NCBI GenBank assembly: GCA_041751995.1
Contig: JBGSHY010000070.1
Coordinates: forward strand, 19,618 to 83,617
Length of the DNA: 64,000 nt
Direction: 5' to 3'
DNA from: JANMEX01 sp041751995
GTDB lineage: Bacteria; Pseudomonadota; Alphaproteobacteria; Rhizobiales; Rhizobiaceae
Part shown: piece after piece, positions 36,633 to 45,139 of the stretch
Numbering within the stretch: position 1 is the first letter of the stretch
How the letters are laid out: the number at the start of each line of letters is the position of its first letter
Translations under genes and position numbers: made by a program
The notes under the pieces: generated by a model
Databases searched by the model: none
Told to the model about the DNA's origin: nothing
What the model saw: the letters and a program-made list of their open reading frames with translations, nothing else

Positions 36633-37931
36633 ATGAGCTGCGTCAAAAGCGAAACTCCGATGACCGTCCTGAAACGTCCGGACGGGCTGGATTTCAATCC
36701 CGCCAACCGGATGGAGCCACGCCCGACCAATGATATTCCCAAGGAATTGCGCAACGGCGGGCGGGTGAAGTCCAACAATGTGGCGCCGCACGGCGTCTAC
36801 AAGCCGGATTATCGGATGCTGACGCCAAACATGCGGTCTCCCGACTATGTGCAAATGTCCACCGCAGCGGCGATCACGCTGGGCGTCGTCAATGGCCAAA
36901 TGCATCGCTGCGGCTGCACGCGCTGCCTCAACCTTCTCCTGACCTATCCCGAAGGCTGCCGCGCCAACTGCGCTTACTGCGGTCTTGCCCGCCACCGCGA
37001 AGCAGAGCGGGACTATGCCGACCGCAACTTCATCCGCGTCGATTGGCCGGCCGTGCCGATGGACGAGATTGTTGACATCGTCGCGCGCGATCCGGCGGCA
37101 AGCCCATTTCACCGCATGTGCATTTCGATGATCACCCATCCGCGCTCGGACGAGGACACGGTGACCGTTCTGAAGAAATGGACATCGAAAATCGACCCGT
37201 CCGCCATTCCCGTCTCGATCCTGTCCAACCCGACGACGATGTCGCGCCATGATGTGCAGGTGCTGAAGGATCTGGGGTCTGATATTTTCACCGTGGCGCT
37301 CGATGCCGCCTCTCCGGAGATCTTTGACCGGACGCGCGGCAAGGGCGTGGATTCGCCGCACAGCTGGAAGAAATATTGGGAAATCATGATGGATGCCCGC
37401 GATATTTTCGGCAAGGAAAAGTTCGGCGCGCACATCATCGTCGGCATGGGCGAGACCGAGTATGAAACCTTGAACCTCGTGCAGCAGATCGTTGATCTTG
37501 GCGGCCACAGCCACATGTTCTGCTTCTTTCCGGAAAAAGGCTCGCTGATGGACCATCTGCCGGCAACGCCGCGCGACCAGTGGCGGCGGGTGCAGCTCGG
37601 ACGTTATTTGCTCGATTATGCCGGCCAACGCGTCGAAAACATGAAGTTCGACGAGATGGGCCGGGTGGTGGATTTTGGCATGCCTTCTGGCGAACTGGAT
37701 GACATCATCGACAAGGGTGTTGCGTTCCGCACCTCGGGCTGCCCGGGCAAGTTTGCCGAGGACATCTCGGCCTGTGACCGTCCCTATGGCGACTCGCCCC
37801 CATCCAACATCGCTTCCTATCCTTTCCAGCCGGAAGCAGCGGACCTGCGCAAAATCCGCAGCCAGCTTGACCGCGAAAAGCCGGGCGAAGCCTATGTGCC
37901 AGGCGAGGAAATGGAAGAATTTGTCCAATGA
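36633..37931 (+). CDS. lipS2: Radical SAM lipoate-assembly enzyme LipS2
   Basis: This 432-residue radical SAM protein has CRANCAYC (CX3CX2C) near residue 110 and an extra Cys group just before it (CGCTRC). It is the second half of the LipS1/LipS2 lipoyl synthase system: together they add the two sulfur atoms of lipoate. Its length and position after lipT match known operons. It overlaps the ligase gene by ATGA (37928-37931), so translation is coupled. Confidence 0.9.
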   Translation: MSCVKSETPMTVLKRPDGLDFNPANRMEPRPTNDIPKELRNGGRVKSNNVAPHGVYKPDYRMLTPNMRSPDYVQMSTAAAITLGVVNGQMHRCGCTRCLNLLLTYPEGCRANCAYCGLARHREAERDYADRNFIRVDWPAVPMDEIVDIVARDPAASPFHRMCISMITHPRSDEDTVTVLKKWTSKIDPSAIPVSILSNPTTMSRHDVQVLKDLGSDIFTVALDAASPEIFDRTRGKGVDSPHSWKKYWEIMMDARDIFGKEKFGAHIIVGMGETEYETLNLVQQIVDLGGHSHMFCFFPEKGSLMDHLPATPRDQWRRVQLGRYLLDYAGQRVENMKFDEMGRVVDFGMPSGELDDIIDKGVAFRTSGCPGKFAEDISACDRPYGDSPPSNIASYPFQPEAADLRKIRSQLDREKPGEAYVPGEEMEEFVQ

Positions 37932-39007
37932 CCAAACGGTTTCGCGTCATTGACACGAAAGTGCGTCCGGGGCGTGCGCAGATCGCGTTTGATCAGGCGC
38001 TGATTGACCTGCACCGCGAAGGCAAAATTCCCGACACGATCCGCTTCCTCCAGTTTCCGCCGACGGTTCTTGTTGGCCGCCATCAGGCGTTGTCGAAGGA
38101 AATCCGTGTCGACAAGTGCCACGAGGCTGGCGTCGGTATCGGCAGGCGCATCACCGGCGGCGGCGCGCTGTACCTCGACGAAGGCCAATTCGGCTGGGAG
38201 CTTGTGTTCCACAAGAATACGCTCGGCCTGACGTCACTCGGCGATCTGGCGCGGGAAATCTGCGAGGCGGCAGCGGCCGGCCTGTCGAAACTTGGCATTG
38301 ATGCCCGCTACCGCCCGCGCAACGACATTGAAGTGGGCGGGCGCAAAATCTCCGGCACCGGCGGCTTCTTTGACGGGGACACACTGTTTTACCAGGGCAC
38401 GACGCTGGTGGACATGGATGCCGAGAAGATGGTCTCGCTCCTCAACATTCCGGACGCCAAGCTTGCCAAACACGCCGCAGCCTCTGCCGCGCAGCGCGTT
38501 GTGACCTTGCGGGAATTATTCAACGGCAATCCGCCCTCCATGGACGAGGTGAAGGCGGCGCTGCTTGAGGGCTTTGCCGAGCGGCTGGGGATCAAGCTGG
38601 AACCGGGAGAAATCACTGCGCTTGAAGAGGAAACCGCGCAGAGGTTGCACGACGAGGAAATCGGCACCGAAGAGTTTGTCCGCGAGATTGATGATCCCCG
38701 AAGCCAGGCCGGAATTCTGACCGGCGAAGTCACCGGCAAGGGCGGCACAATTGCGGCGCATGTGCGCGTTGAAGGCCCCAGCGATGACCGCTTCCGCGAA
38801 ATCGTCATCACCGGTGACTTCTTCGTCACCCCGCCACGCACGATCTATGACCTTGAAGCCGCCCTGCGCGGCACGCCGGTCGCCGATCTGCGCGCCACGG
38901 TCGACGGATTTTTCAAGTCCGCAGGCGTTGGACTTCTGACGGCAGCGCCAGAGGATTTTTCGCAAGCCATCGAGACAGCGCTCGCCTCGCGGGGTACTGC
39001 GGCATGA
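37928..39007 (+). CDS. sLpl(AB): Lipoate-protein ligase sLpl(AB)
   Basis: This 359-residue ligase attaches octanoate or lipoate to the lipoate-binding protein of the sHdr system. It has the catalytic domain (about 1-250) with RRITGGGALYLDEG and the conserved Lys in GRKISGTGG, plus a C-terminal accessory domain (about 250-350), hence an LplA+LplB-type fusion. It overlaps lipS2 by four bases and the following gene by ATGA (39004-39007). The substrate is assigned from the operon and its LbpA downstream. Confidence 0.9.
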   Translation: MTKRFRVIDTKVRPGRAQIAFDQALIDLHREGKIPDTIRFLQFPPTVLVGRHQALSKEIRVDKCHEAGVGIGRRITGGGALYLDEGQFGWELVFHKNTLGLTSLGDLAREICEAAAAGLSKLGIDARYRPRNDIEVGGRKISGTGGFFDGDTLFYQGTTLVDMDAEKMVSLLNIPDAKLAKHAAASAAQRVVTLRELFNGNPPSMDEVKAALLEGFAERLGIKLEPGEITALEEETAQRLHDEEIGTEEFVREIDDPRSQAGILTGEVTGKGGTIAAHVRVEGPSDDRFREIVITGDFFVTPPRTIYDLEAALRGTPVADLRATVDGFFKSAGVGLLTAAPEDFSQAIETALASRGTAA

Positions 39008-39699
39008 AAATGCTGCATGCGATCCAACACACGTCAGCGGACTATCTGGGGCTGATGGAGGATCATCTCGAAGGCCGCCGCATCCGGTTCAACTATTTCC
39101 GGCCATTCACCGAAGGCACGCCGATGCCCTCGACACGGGCGATTGTCGACGGCCTGGTTATTCTCGGCGGCGGTCCGTGGGGAACGGCCGGAACGCGTGA
39201 CATCCCGACCTTGAAGGATGAGATCGCCCTCACCCGCATCTATCTGATGACCGGCAAACCCGTCATCGCCATCGGGCTTGGCGCGCAGATACTGGCGCTG
39301 GCGGCGGATGGAAAAACCGAAGCCTCGCCGCTGAATTTCACGGTCGGGACCGCCTGGAGAACGGATCCCGACGCGCTGAACGGTTTCATGCCTGAATCCT
39401 TCCCGCACATCGTCTACATGCGCGACAAGCCGGTACCGCCTTCTTACGCCAAAATCCTGGCGGAGGCGGACAATGGCGACCCGGCGGTGTTTCAGATCGG
39501 TGAAAACGTTTTTGGCTTCACCGGCCACCCGGGCTTCAAGCGCGCCATGGCCGAAGACCTGATCATGGAATTCGAGGAGGGTCCGGAAAATCCGGGGCCC
39601 GAGCTCGAGAAGCTGTCAGGCCTGAACCGCGCCATTGAGGACTCTCTGGTGCCGATCATGACGGGCATAATCCAGCTGACAAAATTGATGCAGGACTGA
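39004..39699 (+). CDS. Glutamine-amidotransferase-like protein lacking the catalytic Cys
   Basis: This 231-residue class I glutaminase fold protein has AIGLGAQ at residues 89-95 where active members have G-[hydrophobic]-C-x-G-x-Q; the Cys position is Gly91. The late GHP (His175) that normally belongs to the catalytic triad remains. It is therefore unlikely to hydrolyse glutamine and may serve as a binding or scaffold protein. It is the last gene of the lipS1 operon and overlaps the ligase gene, and similar proteins occur at this position in other sHdr clusters. Confidence 0.85.
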   Translation: MKMLHAIQHTSADYLGLMEDHLEGRRIRFNYFRPFTEGTPMPSTRAIVDGLVILGGGPWGTAGTRDIPTLKDEIALTRIYLMTGKPVIAIGLGAQILALAADGKTEASPLNFTVGTAWRTDPDALNGFMPESFPHIVYMRDKPVPPSYAKILAEADNGDPAVFQIGENVFGFTGHPGFKRAMAEDLIMEFEEGPENPGPELEKLSGLNRAIEDSLVPIMTGIIQLTKLMQD

Positions 39700-39731
39700 A
39701 GACAATTGAAAACAGCGCTTGCAATTGTCTT
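39699..39731. promoter_or_regulatory. 10-bp stem-loop between the lip operon and dsrE3C
   Basis: AAGACAATTG (39699-39708) pairs perfectly with CAATTGTCTT (39722-39731) around a 13-base loop. There is no T run, so it is not a standard terminator; it may be a processing or stability element or a dimer-binding site between the two operons. Confidence 0.5.
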
Positions 39732-39743
39732 GTAAATCGTAAT

Positions 39744-39759
39744 ATTCGTATATTAGATT
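39744..39759. promoter_or_regulatory. Candidate operator upstream of dsrE3C-shdr
   Basis: ATTC-N8-GATT, one base from ATTC-N8-GAAT, lies about 90 bases before the dsrE3C start and overlaps an AATAT/ATATT inverted repeat (39741-39754). It probably controls the sHdr operon. Confidence 0.4.
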
Positions 39760-39846
39760 GCATTCTTGGTATCTGCCGGTTTTGCGGTCTGGAAAGCGGA
39801 ACTGGTGGAGGCCAAAACCGCTTGCCCCTTGGGAGAGGAACATCAA

Positions 39847-40224
39847 ATGAGCAAGAAGCTGGTCATTGTCATGGCCAATACCGACGTCCGCAACGGCCAA
39901 GAGCTTGGTGCGCCTTTCTTTCAGGCAACCGTGGCTGCGGCCATGGAGTATGAAGTCGAAGTCATCTGCACGGCGACATCTGGTCAGTTGATGCGCAAAG
40001 GCGTGGCGGAAAAGCTGTTCGTCAAGCCGGGCTCGCCAAAATCCGTCTACGAATTCATCAAGGACGCCCATGAAGCTGGTGCTGTTTTCAAGTGCTGCTC
40101 CCCCAATCTCGATCTGTTTGACATGACCGTTGACGACCTCATTCCCGAATGCTCGGGCATTGTCGGCGGCGCTTACCTGATCGAGGAGATCATGGAAGGT
40201 GACTGCGTCGTCTTAACATACTGA
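39847..40224 (+). CDS. dsrE3C: DsrE3C-type sulfur carrier protein
   Basis: This is a 125-residue DsrE/DsrF-family protein. Cys83 and Cys84 form an adjacent pair (FKCCSPNL), the arrangement I recall for DsrE3C of Hyphomicrobium denitrificans; another Cys is in PECSG near the C-terminus. DsrE3C exchanges persulfide sulfur with TusA and is thought to deliver it to sHdr. ATG 39847 is chosen after GAGAGGAA; an earlier in-frame start at 39766 adds an unrelated stretch. It is the first gene of the sHdr operon. Confidence 0.9.
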   Translation: MSKKLVIVMANTDVRNGQELGAPFFQATVAAAMEYEVEVICTATSGQLMRKGVAEKLFVKPGSPKSVYEFIKDAHEAGAVFKCCSPNLDLFDMTVDDLIPECSGIVGGAYLIEEIMEGDCVVLTY

Positions 40225-40237
40225 CCGGGAGAATCGC

Positions 40238-40984
40238 ATGAGCCACGCCCACGGTTCCCGCATACAGGAGTTCATCGGTGATCCGGTGTCCGAGGCGCCC
40301 ATGGTGCCACGGGAAAAGCTCGAAGTCATATTTCAGGACATTCAGGCCGACATCCGGTTTGACCATGAACTGAACGGCTGCCTGAACTGCGGCATCTGCA
40401 CGGCAACATGCCCTGCCGCGCACTATTATGATTTCAGCCCGCGTGAAATCGTCCAGCTTTTGTGGACCGAGAACCTCGACGGCGTTTACGACGCGATGCA
40501 GGAAAAGATCTGGGCCTGCGCCCAGTGCTACACCTGCGCGGCACGGTGCCCGTTCGGCAATTCGCCCGGCGGCCTGATCATGATCATGCGGGAAACCGCG
40601 ATCAAGCACGGCATGGAATCGGCCAGGAATGTGCTGCGGCCATTCTCCCGCGTTATGCTGAAACTGATTTCCACCGGCAACCAGCTGGCGCCGGACATGA
40701 TCAATCCGGATCATTTCGCCGACTGGGGTCCGAACCTCTCCAAGGTTTCCGCGCCACTAAAGCTGCTGCGCAAAGCCATTCCTATGCCGACGCTCAACAC
40801 CACGGCGACGGCTTGGGAGGTCAATCTCAAGACGTCTGTTGAGCTCTACACGATCTGGGAAATGACCGGCGTTTTGAAGCAGCTTGAAACCATTGACCAG
40901 AACCTTTTCGACGTCATCGCGGACATCATGGAAGAAAAGCGCGATGAGTGGGACGAATTTCTCGACGAGCAGGACGACGACTGA
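40238..40984 (+). CDS. shdrC1: sHdr complex iron-sulfur subunit C1
   Basis: This 248-residue protein has two ferredoxin-type Cys sets for two [4Fe-4S] clusters: Cys48, 51, 54, 58 (CLNCGICTATC) and Cys94, 97, 100, 104 (CAQCYTCAARC). It is the electron-transfer subunit of the sulfur-oxidising heterodisulfide-reductase-like complex, which works in the cytoplasm to release sulfite from bound sulfane sulfur. A helical C-terminal half follows. The next gene is shdrB1. Confidence 0.93.
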   Translation: MSHAHGSRIQEFIGDPVSEAPMVPREKLEVIFQDIQADIRFDHELNGCLNCGICTATCPAAHYYDFSPREIVQLLWTENLDGVYDAMQEKIWACAQCYTCAARCPFGNSPGGLIMIMRETAIKHGMESARNVLRPFSRVMLKLISTGNQLAPDMINPDHFADWGPNLSKVSAPLKLLRKAIPMPTLNTTATAWEVNLKTSVELYTIWEMTGVLKQLETIDQNLFDVIADIMEEKRDEWDEFLDEQDDD

Positions 40985-41031
40985 ACCGACGTGCCGGTGC
41001 TGATTTTGCACGGCGTCCAGCAGAGGATTTT

Positions 41032-42402
41032 ATGACGATGAAAAACTCAAAAGACACTTCAGGCGAAGGCGAGCGGTTCACCGGCCACGGCGCCGAATGG
41101 CGGCCCGCCAATTTGAGCCCGGAAGACGCCCGCACGGCGACCGCCTGGGTTGAACAGAAGATCGACAAACGCTCGATGCTGACCAACAAGGACAGGGTCG
41201 AAGACGTCCGCGACCTGATGTGGCAGTTGGAGAAGGAAGGCGAGATCGTCGTCCATCGCGTCACCGACGCCCACGAACCTGTGATGGCCAAGACGCTTTA
41301 CGGCTGGGACAAGAAAATCCCGACTACACAGCTTTGGCACCACAAATCCTGCGGCCAGTGCGGCAACATTCCGGGCTACCCGGCGTCACTGTTGTGGATG
41401 ATGAATCAGCTCGGCTCGACCTATCTCGACGAGACGGATCAGACATCCTGCACGGCATGGAACTACCATGGTTCTGGCATCGGCAACCTCGAAAGCCTTG
41501 CCGCCGTGTTCCTGCGCAATTTCCATCAGGCCTATGTCGCCGCCAAGGCGCAAGGATTGCCGGAAGGCTATTACTATCCGCTGATCCACTGCGGCACCTC
41601 GTTCGGCAACTACAAGGAAGTGCGCGGTTACCTGCTGCAGTCCGCCACGCTGCGCGAGCGCGTCAAGGTCATTCTCGGCAAGCTTGGCCGTTTGGTGGAT
41701 GGAAAGCTGCTGATCCCCGAAGAGCTCGTGCATTATTCCGAGTGGGTGCATGTCATGCGCCACAAGATCGCCGAGCGCCAGGTCATTGATGTTTCCAACA
41801 TCCGCTCAACCGTTCACTCGGCCTGCCATGTCTACAAGATGGTGCCGCAGGATGTGATCTATGACGACGATGTTCTGGACGGCAACCGTGTCGCCGTTTC
41901 CACCGGCATCATGCAGGCGCTCGGCACGCAGGTCATCGACTATTCGACCTGGTACGATTGCTGCGGCTTTGGCTTCCGCCACATCATTTCCGAGCGCGAA
42001 TTCACCCGCTCCTTCGCCATCGACCGCAAGATCAAGGTCGCGGTGGAAGAAGCCAACGCGGATGTGATGATCGGCCATGACACCGGTTGCGTCACCACGC
42101 TGGACAAGAACCAGTGGATCGGCAAGGCAACTGGCAAGGACTATGAACTGCCGATTCTGGCGGACATCCAGTTCGCCGCCCTCGCCTGCGGCGCACATCC
42201 CTACAAGATCGTGCAGTCGCACTGGCATGCGTCGGCCACCGAAAAACTGATGGAGAAGATGGGCATCGACTGGCAGGCCAAGACGGCCGAGTTTGAAGCC
42301 TATCTCAAGCAGGTCGAGGCAGGCCATCAGGAAAATCTCTACGATCCACGCCTCATGATCACTTCCGGACCCGGCTTCAAGAAACTCGAGCAACGCCCAT
42401 GA
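41032..42402 (+). CDS. shdrB1: sHdr complex subunit B1 (CCG-domain)
   Basis: This 456-residue homologue of heterodisulfide reductase HdrB has Cys-rich motifs, including HKSCGQCGN, then HSACHVYK with a downstream DCCGFGF and DTGCVT, which form the CCG-type ligand set for the non-cubane iron-sulfur cluster where sulfur chemistry is thought to occur. ATG 41032 is chosen because AGAGG lies six bases before it; the in-frame start at 40948 lies inside shdrC1. It overlaps shdrA by four bases. Confidence 0.93.
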   Translation: MTMKNSKDTSGEGERFTGHGAEWRPANLSPEDARTATAWVEQKIDKRSMLTNKDRVEDVRDLMWQLEKEGEIVVHRVTDAHEPVMAKTLYGWDKKIPTTQLWHHKSCGQCGNIPGYPASLLWMMNQLGSTYLDETDQTSCTAWNYHGSGIGNLESLAAVFLRNFHQAYVAAKAQGLPEGYYYPLIHCGTSFGNYKEVRGYLLQSATLRERVKVILGKLGRLVDGKLLIPEELVHYSEWVHVMRHKIAERQVIDVSNIRSTVHSACHVYKMVPQDVIYDDDVLDGNRVAVSTGIMQALGTQVIDYSTWYDCCGFGFRHIISEREFTRSFAIDRKIKVAVEEANADVMIGHDTGCVTTLDKNQWIGKATGKDYELPILADIQFAALACGAHPYKIVQSHWHASATEKLMEKMGIDWQAKTAEFEAYLKQVEAGHQENLYDPRLMITSGPGFKKLEQRP

Positions 42403-43448
42403 CAAACCCGATCCTCATCGTCGGCGGAGGCCCCGCCGGTCTGTCCGCAGCCCACTCCCTCGCGGCTCTCGGCCAAAAGTCCATCATCGTTGAAAAGCGC
42501 GACGCGCTCGGCGGCACACCGATTTTTTCGGGTTATGCCAAGCTCGTGCCTTCAGGCGAATGGGCCAAGGACGCCATAGGCGGCATGGTCAAGCGGGTGG
42601 CCAACAATCCGCTGGTCGAAGTCCATACCGGGACCATTGTGAAGGATTTTTCCGGCGAGCCGGGCAACTTCTCGGCCACCCTGTCGGACGGAAAGAAGAT
42701 CAAGGCAGGTGCGGCGATTCTTGCCACCGGCTTCACCCACTTTGACTCGATCAACAAACCGGAATGGGGCTTCGGCACCTTCGAGGATGTTGTCACTTCC
42801 GTCCAAGTCGAGCAGATGATTTCGTCCGGCCAGGGCGTGCGCTGCCCGTCGGACGGGCGCAAGCCGAAACGGGTCGCCATCCTGTTGTGCGTCGGTTCGC
42901 GCGACCGCCAGATCGGGCGCGAATGGTGCTCGAAAATCTGCTGCACGGTCTCGGCCAACATGGCGATGGAAATCCGTGAGGAACTGCCGGATTGCCATGT
43001 CTACATCTACTACATGGATATCCGCACCTATGGCCTTTACGAGACCAAATACTACTGGAGGAGCCAGGAAGAGTTCAAGGTCAAGTACATCAAGGCCCGC
43101 ATCGCCGAAGTGACATCCGACGGCGAGAAGCTGATCGTCAAGGGCGAAGACACGCTGGTCAAACGGCCGATCACCATTCCGTTCGACATGGTCGTTCACG
43201 CCATCGGCATGGATCCGAATGTCGACAATATGCTCTTGTCAGCCGTGTTCGGCGTTGATCTCGAACCGCATGGCCACATCGGCCGGGCCAACAGCTACGG
43301 CACCATGGGCGCGACATCGCGGCCGGGCGTATTCGTGGCAGGCGCGGCGACCGGACCTGAAACCATTGACGACTCCATTGCCCAAGCCAACTCGGCGGCG
43401 ATTGCCGCTTATGGCGTGGTCAACGGCGCGCGCATGGCAGCCGAGTAG
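42399..43448 (+). CDS. shdrA: sHdr complex flavoprotein A
   Basis: This 349-residue HdrA-like flavoprotein has the FAD-binding start ILIVGGGPAGLSAAHSLA and the HdrA-type cluster motif (CVGSRDRQIGREWCSKICC, about 165-190). It is shorter than methanogen HdrA because it lacks the extra ferredoxin and insertion domains, as is usual for sHdr. It should link the sHdr iron-sulfur subunits to the electron acceptor. It sits in the middle of the operon. Confidence 0.94.
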   Translation: MTNPILIVGGGPAGLSAAHSLAALGQKSIIVEKRDALGGTPIFSGYAKLVPSGEWAKDAIGGMVKRVANNPLVEVHTGTIVKDFSGEPGNFSATLSDGKKIKAGAAILATGFTHFDSINKPEWGFGTFEDVVTSVQVEQMISSGQGVRCPSDGRKPKRVAILLCVGSRDRQIGREWCSKICCTVSANMAMEIREELPDCHVYIYYMDIRTYGLYETKYYWRSQEEFKVKYIKARIAEVTSDGEKLIVKGEDTLVKRPITIPFDMVVHAIGMDPNVDNMLLSAVFGVDLEPHGHIGRANSYGTMGATSRPGVFVAGAATGPETIDDSIAQANSAAIAAYGVVNGARMAAE

Positions 43449-43449
43449 G

Positions 43450-44331
43450 ATGGCGAGCGTGGCAGCGACAATTCTCAACCGTGGCAAGGGTGGCGATCTT
43501 CAGCCGGACGTGGAGCGTCCGGAACTGCACCTCAGCGGCGAAGTGCTGGAATCCGCATTTCAGGCTGTCACATTCGGCGCCGAGACATTGGGCGGCATTG
43601 AGCGGTATGTTCAGGCTTTGTCGCTGAAATCAGCCATGTTCAAGGACATTCTTGGCGACGGCAAAGCTGCCAGCCTTAACCTTGACGGGCTGATGACTCT
43701 TTCGACCTTCATGTCATCTGTCCGCCGCCGGGTTGCTCCCTATCTGGATACGGCCGGGGTGGAACTGTTCCGCAAGGGCGTGGACATGCTGTTGACCGGC
43801 ATGCGTGACACGTCCAACACGGACCGCCGGATTGCCGACTTTTGCCGCTTGTTTCCAGAAGACCGCAAGCACGCGTTCATCCGCGATTTCGCCACCGAGG
43901 TCCTGCACAACATGGACCCGGAGCGCTATCCGCTGATGGCTCGCTGGGTATGGGACGCCGGCACCAACACCGGTGCGCTGCGAGAAGCCTGGTTCGGCGA
44001 CAATGTTGACCACATGGTCATCCCTGTCCCCGACACCTACGCCGCCTTTATTGTGCTGCGCGAGGAATTGACTACCTTCCTTTCGGCGCAAGGGCTTTAC
44101 CGTGACATGCTCTACCATGCCGACCTTCTGACGGCGCAGATCTACTCACATTACATTTGCGCCCAAGGCGGCAGCTATCTGCGGACGGACTTTTCGTCGC
44201 CGCAAGACCCGATGCAGTACACCCGGCGCCTGCTTGGCCTCGATGGCGTGTCGGGCAAGACAGGACGCACCAGACTCAAATCCATCGACGGAACCGCTTT
44301 CGTCATGGAAGACATGCAACTTTTGGGATGA
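43450..44331 (+). CDS. sHdr-associated conserved protein (hyp)
   Basis: This 293-residue, largely helical protein always found between shdrA and shdrC2 in sHdr operons is known only as hyp. I see no Cys cluster or cofactor motif; there is a single Cys in SHYICAQGG and one earlier in DFCRLFP. The start at 43450 lies one base after the shdrA stop. It may be a structural subunit of the complex; that is inferred from gene order alone. Confidence 0.85.
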   Translation: MASVAATILNRGKGGDLQPDVERPELHLSGEVLESAFQAVTFGAETLGGIERYVQALSLKSAMFKDILGDGKAASLNLDGLMTLSTFMSSVRRRVAPYLDTAGVELFRKGVDMLLTGMRDTSNTDRRIADFCRLFPEDRKHAFIRDFATEVLHNMDPERYPLMARWVWDAGTNTGALREAWFGDNVDHMVIPVPDTYAAFIVLREELTTFLSAQGLYRDMLYHADLLTAQIYSHYICAQGGSYLRTDFSSPQDPMQYTRRLLGLDGVSGKTGRTRLKSIDGTAFVMEDMQLLG

Positions 44332-44345
44332 ACGGGAGCTGATCC

Positions 44346-45131
44346 ATGCCGATTCACGAAAAATCCCTCATCCGGCCCGAGAACCTGAAGACCAATGACA
44401 ATCTGGTTATCGACGGGATCGATGTGTCCGGCCACTGGAGCACCTTCATCCAGACACGCGTAGTCACGGACTATAATGAGGACATGCAGGACGAAATCGC
44501 CGCCCTGCCCGGTGGCGAATATATACACCGCTGCTGGCAGTGCGGCTCCTGCACCAATTCCTGCACGGTCCATGCGCTCAATCCGGATTTCAATCCGCGC
44601 TACTGGATCTACCTGATCCGCATGGGCATGGAGAGCGAACTGCTCCGCGACAAGGATCTGATCTGGCAATGCGTGTCCTGCAACAAATGCACCAACGCCT
44701 GCCCGCGCGATGTGGTGCCGGAAGCTGTCATGCATGCCACACAGCATTGGCTGGAACTGAAGGGGCACACCGAAGTCAAGCCTTCAACCCATTTTGATGA
44801 AGTGTTCCACGAGCAGATCATGGCCACCGGCAAGATCGAGGAAGGCCGCACCATCCTCCGCCTGTTTAAACGAACCAACCAGCCGCTGATGCAGGACTGG
44901 CTGATGGAAATGGGCTTGCGTTTGGCCAAAAAGCTGCCTTTCCGCATGTTCTTCCGCATGGGCTTCGAATCCGTGTTTGCACCCCGGACCTCCAAATGGG
45001 GACCGGTGAGCGCCGCCATCGAAGAGTATGTCCACGAACGCGAGCAGGAAAACCGCAAGGCGCTTGGCCTCGACAAACTGGTTGAACAAGCCAAGGCCGA
45101 GGCATCCCCGCTTCGCCAGGCAGCCGAATAG
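44346..45131 (+). CDS. shdrC2: sHdr complex iron-sulfur subunit C2
   Basis: This 261-residue second HdrC-like subunit has two [4Fe-4S] Cys sets: Cys63, 66, 69, 73 (CWQCGSCTNSC) and Cys109, 112, 115, 119 (CVSCNKCTNAC). The C-terminal half is helical with a charged tail. It is expected to pass electrons between shdrB2 and the flavoprotein. It precedes shdrB2 by eight bases. Confidence 0.94.
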   Translation: MPIHEKSLIRPENLKTNDNLVIDGIDVSGHWSTFIQTRVVTDYNEDMQDEIAALPGGEYIHRCWQCGSCTNSCTVHALNPDFNPRYWIYLIRMGMESELLRDKDLIWQCVSCNKCTNACPRDVVPEAVMHATQHWLELKGHTEVKPSTHFDEVFHEQIMATGKIEEGRTILRLFKRTNQPLMQDWLMEMGLRLAKKLPFRMFFRMGFESVFAPRTSKWGPVSAAIEEYVHEREQENRKALGLDKLVEQAKAEASPLRQAAE

Positions 45132-45139
45132 GAGCAGTC

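Noticed and set aside
36045..37928. A 627-codon open frame on the minus strand opposite lipT and lipS2
   Set aside because: lipS2 and lipT have intact family motifs in the opposite direction; the antisense product shows no domain or ribosome site.
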